DNA of 9,926 nt from the NCBI GenBank assembly GCA_014379815.1, contig JACMLA010000802.1, forward strand, positions 1 through 9,926. Reading direction: 5' to 3'. Numbering within the stretch: the stretch's first letter is position 1; each line of letters begins with the position of its first letter. The translations under genes were made by a program, and so were the position numbers. The notes beneath the pieces are model-generated. The model was not told the origin of the DNA, did not search any database, and saw only the letters and a list, made by a program, of their open reading frames with translations. Below, piece after piece: positions 1 to 6,102 of the stretch. This DNA comes from Bryobacteraceae bacterium. GTDB taxonomy: Bacteria > Acidobacteriota > Terriglobia > Bryobacterales > Bryobacteraceae.

Positions 1-109
1 AGCCACTCAATCGGGGAAGTAGCTTACAACGCAACGCAGGGCTCGCCATCGTGTGGCTCTGCTTCGGACTCCGTCTCGGGGACGAATATATTTTTACAAG
101 GAGAACGAA
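1..109. other. Upstream leader with no assignable gene
   Basis: No gene can be supported here. Frame +2 gives six codons (ATQSGK) and then TAG at 20-22, which could be the tail of an upstream gene, but six residues cannot identify one. The other two forward frames run on into cheY and stop inside it. A weak sigma-70-like pair is visible, TTCGGA at 63-68 and TATATT at 87-92 with an 18-base spacer. The first box is a poor match, so I do not call it a promoter. The cheY ribosome binding site closes the region. Confidence 0.4.
98..103 (+). promoter_or_regulatory. Ribosome binding site of cheY
   Basis: AAGGAG lies 6 bases before GTG at 110. This fixes the cheY start at 110 and not at the GTG at 53, which would add 19 residues before the first beta strand of the receiver domain and has no comparable Shine-Dalgarno sequence. 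Confidence 0.8.
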
Positions 110-475
110 GTGAACGTCCTGATTGTTGACGATTCTGCTGCAATTCGCAAAATTTTGCAGCGTGTTCTGGGACAGGCAAATGTTCCTATGACCCAAGTGT
201 TCGAGGCAAGCGACGGGCTGGAAGCTCTGGCGGTGTTGAGAGCCAATCGCGTGGAGCTGATCCTGTCCGACATCAACATGCCAAACATGGATGGACTGCA
301 GTTCCTCAGCGAGGTACGCGCGGTTGATGCGTGGAAGAGCATTCCTGTCGTGATGATCACGACAGAGGGCAGCCATGCAAAGGTCATGGAAGCAGTGCAG
401 TTGGGCGCCTCGGGATATGTCCGCAAGCCATTCACCCCGGACCAGATCAAAGAAAAGCTTGCTGGCTTGATTTAA
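110..475 (+). CDS. cheY: CheY-type single-domain response regulator
   Basis: This 121-residue protein is a stand-alone receiver domain with no output domain, the normal size for CheY. The acidic pair is D7-D8 in VLIVDDS, the phosphoacceptor is D54 in SDINMPNMDG, the switch threonine is T84 in VVMITTEG, the aromatic switch residue is Y103 in GASGYVRKPF, and the conserved lysine is K106. In the known pathway CheA phosphorylates the aspartate and phospho-CheY diffuses to the motor or another output. The start is GTG at 110, chosen from the AAGGAG at 98-103 and because the domain begins directly at MNVLIVDD. It is first in the cluster and 11 bases before cheX, a likely phosphatase for it. Whether its target is a flagellar switch or another effector cannot be decided, since no output gene is present. 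Confidence 0.93.
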   Translation: MNVLIVDDSAAIRKILQRVLGQANVPMTQVFEASDGLEALAVLRANRVELILSDINMPNMDGLQFLSEVRAVDAWKSIPVVMITTEGSHAKVMEAVQLGASGYVRKPFTPDQIKEKLAGLI

Positions 476-486
476 GGAACCCGCAA

Positions 487-1026
487 ATGAAGAACTGTCC
501 CTTAACACACAACGATCTCGTGAATATCGTCCGTTCTGCTACCGACGACGTTTTTATCACGATGTTGGGCATAACTCCGGAACGTCAGGTGGCCTACCAG
601 GATACTACCGCCAATCTGTCAACTGACGGCGTGGTCTCGCTGATCGGCTTTGCTGGTCTATGGGTCGGCACTGGCAGTATCTCTTGCAGCGTTGAACTCG
701 CTTGCAAGCTCGCCTCCATTCTCATGATGGCGGAATATGACTCAGTAAAAGATGAAGTACTGGACGCAGCCGCCGAGGTCACAAATATGATCATCGGAAA
801 CGTTAAGACGTCCCTTGAGGAGCACCTGGGACCGATGGGTCTCAGCATTCCAACGGTGATCCACGGACGTAACTTCACATCCCGCACAGTGGGCACACAA
901 GACTGGACGATTGTTCCCTGTTTGCTCGACGGGGATCTGCTGGAAGTACAACTCTGTCTCGCAAGCAATGAAGCAGGCGGTCGTCCCCGTTTCGCACTTG
1001 CTGGTCAGACGGCGGTTCAGATCTAG
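487..1026 (+). CDS. cheX: CheX-family CheY-phosphate phosphatase
   Basis: The protein has 179 residues, slightly longer than typical CheX (about 155). It starts at ATG 487, 8 bases after AAGGA (474-478). Identification rests on the helix LDAAAEVTNMIIGN (92-105), which carries the E-x-x-N signature of the CheC/CheX/FliY phosphatases as E97 and N100. It is followed by an alpha/beta pattern ending in a strand like LLEVQLCL. Only one E-x-x-N motif is visible, which fits CheX and not CheC or FliY, which usually carry two. In characterised members the Glu and Asn orient an attacking water on phospho-CheY and so end the signal. Its place directly after cheY supports that partnership. The first 85 residues are less conserved and I assign them only by position. 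An open frame reaches back to 331, but that part overlaps cheY and is not coding. A divergent CheC-like protein is the alternative. Confidence 0.85.
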   Translation: MKNCPLTHNDLVNIVRSATDDVFITMLGITPERQVAYQDTTANLSTDGVVSLIGFAGLWVGTGSISCSVELACKLASILMMAEYDSVKDEVLDAAAEVTNMIIGNVKTSLEEHLGPMGLSIPTVIHGRNFTSRTVGTQDWTIVPCLLDGDLLEVQLCLASNEAGGRPRFALAGQTAVQI

Positions 1027-1031
1027 AGGAG
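1027..1031 (+). promoter_or_regulatory. Ribosome binding site of cheW
   Basis: AGGAG, within AGAGGAGAG at 1025-1033, sits 6 bases before GTG 1038 and directly after the cheX stop (1024-1026). The next in-frame start, ATG 1062, has no Shine-Dalgarno sequence. The GTG start is therefore preferred. Confidence 0.75.
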
Positions 1032-1037
1032 AGTCTG

Positions 1038-1580
1038 GTGGCATCAACACTACTGAAATCAATGGGTCAGGGCACGGCTTCCGAGAACGGTGGAGGCAGA
1101 GCCGGCAAATACCTTAGCTTTGCGCTCGGCCCTGAGGAGTACGCAATTCGTGTTCTCCAGGTCCGGGAGATCGTTAAGTTACAGCATATTACTTCCGTGC
1201 CGGACACCCCTCCGGATGTTCGGGGAGTTATCAATCTCAGGGGAAAAGTGATCCCTGTAATCGACCTGCGAGTGAAGTTCGGCATGTCCGACGCAGAAGA
1301 CGGTCAGCGCACTTGCATTGTCGTCGTCGAAGTGGCAGCAAGCCAGAACGGGCCGATGGGCATCATCGTTGACGAGGTTAGCGAAGTTCTGACACTCGCC
1401 GAAACAGACATTCAGGACACTCCCGATTTTGGCAGTGGTGTGGAAACTCCTTTCCTGCTCGGTCTCGCGAAGGTCAAAGACAGTGTCAAAATTCTGCTGG
1501 ATATCGATCAGGTTCTCATCAGCTCTGATCTGGCTTCTTTCAACGCTGCAGTAAGTGCATCCGAAGCACTTACTAACTAA
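1038..1580 (+). CDS. cheW: CheW chemotaxis coupling protein
   Basis: The product has 180 residues with a single CheW domain of about residues 24-165. The signature run VRGVINLRGK at 61-70, followed by VIPVIDLR (71-78), is the best-conserved part of CheW; R62 matches the arginine known to matter for binding in enteric CheW. GPMGIIVDEVSEVL (105-118) and LGLAKVKDSVKILLDI (141-156) are the other typical blocks. In the cell CheW bridges the cytoplasmic tips of receptors to the CheA P5 domain in the signalling array. The first 22 residues are Ser/Gly-rich and probably flexible. If ATG 1062 were the real start, 8 of them would be lost. The C-terminal tail (166-180) is short, and its DNA forms the inverted repeat described separately. 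The cheA start lies 25 bases downstream. Confidence 0.95.
   Translation: MASTLLKSMGQGTASENGGGRAGKYLSFALGPEEYAIRVLQVREIVKLQHITSVPDTPPDVRGVINLRGKVIPVIDLRVKFGMSDAEDGQRTCIVVVEVAASQNGPMGIIVDEVSEVLTLAETDIQDTPDFGSGVETPFLLGLAKVKDSVKILLDIDQVLISSDLASFNAAVSASEALTN
1550..1574 (+). repeat. Perfect 9-bp inverted repeat at the cheW end
   Basis: AGTAAGTGC (1550-1558) is exactly complementary to GCACTTACT (1566-1574) across the 7-base loop ATCCGAA. In RNA it would make a 9-bp hairpin. It encodes the last residues of CheW, ends just before the stop codon (1578-1580), and lies 31 bases before the cheA ATG. No U-run follows, so it is not a standard intrinsic terminator. Confidence 0.8.
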
Positions 1581-1605
1581 TAACATTTATGATTTTGAGG
1601 TTGCC

Positions 1606-3630
1606 ATGACGGACCGAGCGCAGATATTACCGCAGATTACCCGACAAATCGAGCAACTGCGAACTGAGTTGGCTTCTGACACGCTGCCACTGACTGGAGT
1701 CTCAGGGTGGACCCAGTCGTTGATGCGGTTGTCTGAGCTGGCAAAGAGCTCGGGCGATGAAATGGCTTCCGGAATTGCCCGGGACCTCGCAATACACTTG
1801 CCCGACCGCGATGCCCACACAGTCGCTGAATACCTCAACCATGGCCTGGCGAGCTTCTCGGATGCACTCGCGAGTTCGTCCATAACCCTCCCGGTTCCCT
1901 CGACTAACTCCATCCTCGCCCAGGACCCGGAATTGCTAGGTGATTTCATTCTGGAAAGCAAGGAGCATCTGAGTTCCATAGAACAGAACCTGCTCGGAAT
2001 GGAAAGAGGTGAAGAGGGCGGAGAAGCAGTTCACGCGATCTTCAGAAGCTTTCACACCATAAAAGGTTTGGCGGGATTTCTCGAGTTTGGCGTCATTCAG
2101 GAAGTTGCGCACGAAGTCGAAAGTGTACTGGATCGGGTTCGGCAAGGCCAAACTCCCGCTACTCCGTCGATTGTCGACGTGGTACTCGAGAGCAGGGATT
2201 ACTTGGGGCGCTGGCTCGCTCTGCTGGAGAACGACTCTGCGGGTCAAATTCCTGCCGACCTAGCGAATCCGGAGCCAATCATTCGGCGTATCCGCGCCTG
2301 CGCTGATGGACCGGGCGTTACGGAGCCGGTTGCGTCGGAAACTGCGACACAGACTCCGGTTGCGGAGATGTCCAGTCCGACGGCTGTCAATGCAGTCAAT
2401 GAGCAGATCCAGCCCGAATCTTCTTCCGCCCAGCCCAGAAGCGACGTAGCCACCAAGAACGCCAGCACCCGGTCAATAAAGGTCAGCACCGATAAGCTCG
2501 ACTATCTGGTTGAGATGGTAGGCGAGATGGTGATTGCACAATCCCTGATCCGCCATGATCCAGAGGTTGGCGCGTTGCAGAGTGCAGGCCTCATTCGCAA
2601 TCTCGCACAACTGGCTCGTATCACGAATGACGTTCAGAGAACGGCAATGTCGATGCGCATGGTGCCGATCGGCGCGTTGTTCCAGAAGATGGCACGGCTT
2701 GTTCGGGATCTCAGTCGCAAGTTCAATAAGCAGATTCTGTTTGAGACTCAGGGCGACGATGTCGAACTCGATAGAAACATCGTGGAAGAACTCGGCGACC
2801 CAATGATGCACATGGTTCGAAACGCAGTGGACCACGGAATCGAAACGGAGTCTGAACGACTGGAAGCTGGCAAACCCGCAGCGGCCCGGATATCGCTTCG
2901 TGCGTGTCATCGTGCAGGACAGATCGTGATTGAAGTGGCCGATGATGGCCGGGGCATCAACCGGGCACGCGTTCTGGATAAAGCCCGACGAAAAGGCGTG
3001 ATCGCGCAGACTGCGGTACTGAGCGATACCGAATGCCTGAACTTAATCTTTCAGCCAGGCTTTTCTACAGTCGACAACGTGAGCGACATATCCGGGCGCG
3101 GTGTGGGAATGGATGTCGTTCGCAAGCAAATCTCTCACTTGCGCGGCAATATCGATATCGTGTCCGTTCAGGGTGTCGGAACGACATTCTCACTTCGTCT
3201 GCCACTGACTCTGGCGATTATCGACGGCTTGATTGTAGTAGTGGGAGATGACAAATTCATCATCCCGCTAGCTTCTGTCCGGGAGTTGCTCCGGCCTAAG
3301 CCGGAGATGCTGTCAACAATTGAGAATCAGGCCGAACTGGTTTGCATTCGCGATCAGCTATTACCGATGGTGCGACTCCATGAGCGGTTTGGCATAACAC
3401 CGCGCTCCACCAATCCAGCAGATTGTGTTCTGGTCGTTGCCGACTCTGACGGTGTCTCCTTCTGCCTGATGGTTGACGAGATGGCCGGAAAACAAGAAGT
3501 AGTGATCAAGAGTCTGGGAGGGGTGTTCAAAAAGGTCGCTGGAGTCGCTGGCGGAGCGATTCTTGGGGACGGTCATGTGGGCTTGATCCTCGACCTGAAA
3601 GGGCTGTTTGCGGGACGGAAAGATGTCTGA
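1606..3630 (+). CDS. cheA: CheA chemotaxis histidine kinase, without clear P2
   Basis: This 674-residue cytoplasmic kinase reads receptor state through CheW and phosphorylates CheY and CheB. Domains in order: an unassigned helical region (1-105); P1/Hpt (about 108-210) with phospho-acceptor H150 in RSFHTIKG; a low-complexity Ala/Pro/Ser/Thr linker (about 235-288) where P2 would normally lie; P3 dimerisation helices (289-355); and P4 ATPase (about 355-535). P4 carries the N box with N406 in MVRNAVDHG, the G1 box DDGRG (446-450), the F box FQPGFST (482-488) and the G2 box GRGVGMD (497-503). P5, a CheW-like domain, covers about 537-674. All catalytic motifs are intact. The start is ATG 1606, after TGAGG at 1596-1600 with a 5-base gap; an upstream in-frame TTG at 1555 would overlap cheW. 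The gene overlaps cheR by 8 bases. Confidence 0.95.
   Translation: MTDRAQILPQITRQIEQLRTELASDTLPLTGVSGWTQSLMRLSELAKSSGDEMASGIARDLAIHLPDRDAHTVAEYLNHGLASFSDALASSSITLPVPSTNSILAQDPELLGDFILESKEHLSSIEQNLLGMERGEEGGEAVHAIFRSFHTIKGLAGFLEFGVIQEVAHEVESVLDRVRQGQTPATPSIVDVVLESRDYLGRWLALLENDSAGQIPADLANPEPIIRRIRACADGPGVTEPVASETATQTPVAEMSSPTAVNAVNEQIQPESSSAQPRSDVATKNASTRSIKVSTDKLDYLVEMVGEMVIAQSLIRHDPEVGALQSAGLIRNLAQLARITNDVQRTAMSMRMVPIGALFQKMARLVRDLSRKFNKQILFETQGDDVELDRNIVEELGDPMMHMVRNAVDHGIETESERLEAGKPAAARISLRACHRAGQIVIEVADDGRGINRARVLDKARRKGVIAQTAVLSDTECLNLIFQPGFSTVDNVSDISGRGVGMDVVRKQISHLRGNIDIVSVQGVGTTFSLRLPLTLAIIDGLIVVVGDDKFIIPLASVRELLRPKPEMLSTIENQAELVCIRDQLLPMVRLHERFGITPRSTNPADCVLVVADSDGVSFCLMVDEMAGKQEVVIKSLGGVFKKVAGVAGGAILGDGHVGLILDLKGLFAGRKDV
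3289..3306 (+). repeat. 7-bp GC-rich inverted repeat inside cheA
   Basis: CTCCGGC (3289-3295) and GCCGGAG (3300-3306) are perfect complements around a CTAA loop. They lie in the P5 coding region over codons for LLRPKPE. This segment is conserved in CheA proteins, so the repeat may be only a by-product of codon choice. There is no U-run after it and the reading frame continues. Confidence 0.5.
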
Positions 3631-4450
3631 GATTCTTGCACTTCCGGACATTTCCCGGAAGGAGTTTCTGGTACTCCGGGACTACCTTCATCAGTCGTTC
3701 GGACTCGAGTTGCGTGACGGAAAAGAGCGTCTGGTTATCGCCAGGTTGAGCAAGTTCGTGAAAGCCGGGAACTTCGTCTCGTTTGAGCAATACATACGAC
3801 ACGTACAAACGGATCCAACAGGCGATCGGTTGACGGACCTCATCGATGCGATGACGACCAATCACACCAGCTTTATGCGGGAACCTGAGCACTTCCGATT
3901 CTTCCTCGGCACTGTCCTTCCAGAACTCGGACGCAGGTCCAGCGTCTCTGTCTGGTCTGCTGCGTGCTCCACGGGCGAGGAACCGTATTCGTTACTGTTC
4001 AGCGTTGCCGATGCGCAGCAAAGCTCTGCAATCTCTGACGTCCGGATCACCGCTACCGACATATCGACCCGGGTTCTGCGGAACGCCAAAGAAGCAATTT
4101 TCACGATGGAGAAAGTACGGGCGTTGCCACCGGGCTGGCTCCAGAAGTTCTTCCAGGCTCCCGACAAGATTGCCGCCACCGCCCAGGTAAAAGCCGAATG
4201 GCGTTCAAAGATTGAATTTCAGCGTTATAACCTGATGCATGCTCTGCCATTCCGGAAGTTGTTCTCGGCAATATTTTGTCGGAATGTCATGATTTACTTC
4301 GATAAACCGACTCAATCCAGTGTGGTGAAAAGACTCTCCGCAGCGCTGGAACCAGGCGGATACCTGATGGTGGGTCATTCCGAAAGCCTGACCGGGCTGG
4401 ACCACTCACTGCAGTATGTGAAACCAGCGATCTACAGGAAAGCGCTCTAG
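3623..4450 (+). CDS. cheR: CheR chemoreceptor glutamate methyltransferase
   Basis: The 275-residue enzyme uses S-adenosylmethionine to methylate glutamates on chemoreceptors during adaptation. The N-terminal helical domain is about 8-75. The motif N80-H-T-S-F-M-R86 corresponds to the N-T-x-F-F-R stretch of the family, with Met in place of the second Phe. The SAM-binding loop is WSAACSTGEEPYS (111-123), the acidic residue after the second strand is D146 in ATDIS, and FCRNVMIYFD (218-227) is the characteristic C-terminal motif. No TPR or other extension follows, so this is a minimal CheR. I chose ATG 3623 because GGGA at 3612-3615 lies 7 bases upstream; an in-frame TTG at 3608 is possible but adds only five residues. 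The start overlaps the cheA stop (ATGTCTGA), suggesting translational coupling. Confidence 0.95.
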   Translation: MSEILALPDISRKEFLVLRDYLHQSFGLELRDGKERLVIARLSKFVKAGNFVSFEQYIRHVQTDPTGDRLTDLIDAMTTNHTSFMREPEHFRFFLGTVLPELGRRSSVSVWSAACSTGEEPYSLLFSVADAQQSSAISDVRITATDISTRVLRNAKEAIFTMEKVRALPPGWLQKFFQAPDKIAATAQVKAEWRSKIEFQRYNLMHALPFRKLFSAIFCRNVMIYFDKPTQSSVVKRLSAALEPGGYLMVGHSESLTGLDHSLQYVKPAIYRKAL

Positions 4451-4464
4451 CTGGAATTGATGTA

Positions 4465-4980
4465 ATGGAGCTGATTCTGGTAGGTATCGGCGATTGTCGA
4501 GCTTCGCGAACCGAGCAAGCCAGATTGATCACGTACGCGCTGGGATCCTGCATTGGAATGACCGTTTGGGATCCGGTTGTCAAGGTCGGCGGACTGCTTC
4601 ATTACCTGCTGCCCGACTCTAACCTGGGCTCCGGACGTGGAAGCAATCCGGCCCTGTACGCCGATACGGGGATACCAATGTTATTGCGGAAGTGTTTCGA
4701 ACTCGGCGCTTGCCGGGAACGTTTGATTATCCGCGCTGCCGGTGGCGCACGCATTCTGAGCCCCATGACGCAATTTGATGTCGGCAATCAGAACCAGGCG
4801 GGAATGAGAAAGTCGCTCCGTGAACTGGGTCTCGCAGTTCAGGCGTCTGCCACGGGAGGCACGGAGTGTCGCACCATCAGTCTGGACGTTACCTCTGGTG
4901 TGATGCGGATCCGGGAAGGAGGCGCTCCCTGGAAGGAGTTGACCGCAAGCCGGCGAGTTGGGTTATCGGCTACCCGTTAA
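4465..4980 (+). CDS. cheD: CheD chemoreceptor glutamine deamidase
   Basis: The product has 171 residues, a usual size for CheD. The catalytic cysteine is C29 in LGSCIG. The catalytic histidine is H46 in HYLLP, which corresponds to the family's H-x-M-L-P. T23 in LITYALGSC fits the third conserved polar position. The later block AGGARI with FDVGNQN (about 90-111) is also characteristic. CheD converts specific receptor glutamines to glutamates, creating methylation sites for CheR. In several bacteria it also binds CheC, which stimulates phosphatase activity. Here cheC is not visible, and CheX is the only relative of it in the cluster. The start at ATG 4465 follows GGAA (4453-4456). An overlapping ATG at 4460 runs straight into a stop. 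It lies 14 bases after cheR and 39 before cheB. Confidence 0.94.
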   Translation: MELILVGIGDCRASRTEQARLITYALGSCIGMTVWDPVVKVGGLLHYLLPDSNLGSGRGSNPALYADTGIPMLLRKCFELGACRERLIIRAAGGARILSPMTQFDVGNQNQAGMRKSLRELGLAVQASATGGTECRTISLDVTSGVMRIREGGAPWKELTASRRVGLSATR

Positions 4981-5019
4981 AGGCTACGCAGACGCGTCGC
5001 AATCTACTGGAGTGTAAAG

Positions 5020-6099
5020 ATGTCAGAGCGAAAATGGCGAGTCGTGATCGTGGACGACTCAGCACTTGTCCGGCGAGTCCTGAGCGATGCAATTGCCTCG
5101 GCTCCCGATCTTGAAGTCGTAGGAACGGCACCGGACGCAGTGGTTGCGCAGCGACTCCTGACGGAACTCAAGCCAGATGTCATCACGCTCGACGTAGAGA
5201 TGCCAGGAATGGACGGCATCACGTTCTTGCGAAAAATGATGGCGGGCCCGAGGCCAGTACCGGCGATCATTGTGAGTTCCCTGGCACTCGCAGGTTGTCG
5301 AACTGCTCTTGAAGCTCTCGAAGCCGGTGCAGTGGATCTGGTAGCAAAGCCGGGGAAGCTGTCGTCACTTGCGGATCTTCGGTCAGACCTTATCAATAAA
5401 GTACGGGCAGCCGCACAAGCCCGCATCACAACTCTGCCGGTCCCCGCAGTCAGACCGGCTCCTAAGAAGGAGTTGCCGCTCCCACCGAGAGTAGGGTCAT
5501 TTCCGCCAGTTGTCGTTGCGATTGGTGCCTCAACCGGGGGAACAGAAGCAATTCGTCAGGTTCTACAGGACCTCCCGGCGTTAACTCCGCCCATCGTCAT
5601 CGTGCAGCACATTCCACCTCATTTTTCCAAAGCGTTCGCGAATCGCCTCGATCAACTTTGTGCAATGCGGGTCAAAGAGGCGGAGGAGGGGGATGCCCTC
5701 GCGCCCGGTCTGGTATTGATAGCACCAGGCGATTTTCATATGAGCGTGGAAGAGAATGGCAGAGGGCTCTTTGTTCGGCTCACCCAGACCGAGAAAGTCT
5801 GCTATCAACGACCTGCCGTGGATGTGCTTTTCAATTCAATGGCGCGTCTCAAGAGATCCCGGTGCGTTGGTGTGGTTCTGACCGGAATGGGCTCGGATGG
5901 TGCCGAAGGTCTCGCACGTATGCGGAAAGCCGGTGCCCGAACTCTGGTTCAAGATGAGGCCACCTCCGTCGTGTACGGAATGCCCAGGCAAGCCCTTCTC
6001 GCTGGTGGCGCGGAGCGCTCTGCTCCACTTGGCCAGATTGGGCGTCTGATGCTGACGGTCGCTAGTTCCACATCCCCCAGCCTGGCTTCGGTCAGTTAG
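5020..6099 (+). CDS. cheB: CheB receptor methylesterase/response regulator
   Basis: The 359-residue protein has two domains, the normal CheB layout. The receiver domain covers about 6-125, with acidic pair D12-D13, phosphoacceptor D58 in TLDVEMPGMDG and conserved K110 in VAKPG. A Pro-rich linker (about 138-160) follows. The methylesterase domain (164-350) carries the catalytic triad S171 (GASTGG), H198 (VQHIPP) and D293 (TGMGSDG), plus RPAVDVLF (264-271). When phosphorylated by CheA it removes methyl groups from receptors, opposing CheR, and CheB can also deamidate receptor glutamines, overlapping with CheD. The start is ATG 5020 with GGAG at 5009-5012, 7 bases upstream. All key residues are present. 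It is the last + strand gene, and its stop lies 3 bases from the convergent transporter stop. Confidence 0.96.
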   Translation: MSERKWRVVIVDDSALVRRVLSDAIASAPDLEVVGTAPDAVVAQRLLTELKPDVITLDVEMPGMDGITFLRKMMAGPRPVPAIIVSSLALAGCRTALEALEAGAVDLVAKPGKLSSLADLRSDLINKVRAAAQARITTLPVPAVRPAPKKELPLPPRVGSFPPVVVAIGASTGGTEAIRQVLQDLPALTPPIVIVQHIPPHFSKAFANRLDQLCAMRVKEAEEGDALAPGLVLIAPGDFHMSVEENGRGLFVRLTQTEKVCYQRPAVDVLFNSMARLKRSRCVGVVLTGMGSDGAEGLARMRKAGARTLVQDEATSVVYGMPRQALLAGGAERSAPLGQIGRLMLTVASSTSPSLASVS

Positions 6100-6102
6100 A
6101 AA

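Noticed and set aside
63..92. Sigma-70-like promoter boxes TTCGGA and TATATT upstream of cheY
   Set aside because: The -35 box is a weak match, and such pairs occur by chance. It is mentioned only in the leader entry.
53..109. A 19-residue N-terminal extension of CheY starting at GTG 53
   Set aside because: AAGGAG lies correctly before GTG 110, the receiver fold starts right there, and the extension resembles no known part of CheY.
331..486. Longer CheX with 52 extra residues beginning inside cheY
   Set aside because: The extra sequence is a shifted-frame reading of cheY, and ATG 487 has its own AAGGA site.
4991..4998. Palindrome GACGCGTC in the cheD-cheB gap, considered as a regulator site
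   Set aside because: Eight-base palindromes are common at this base composition, and nothing else suggests a promoter within the operon.
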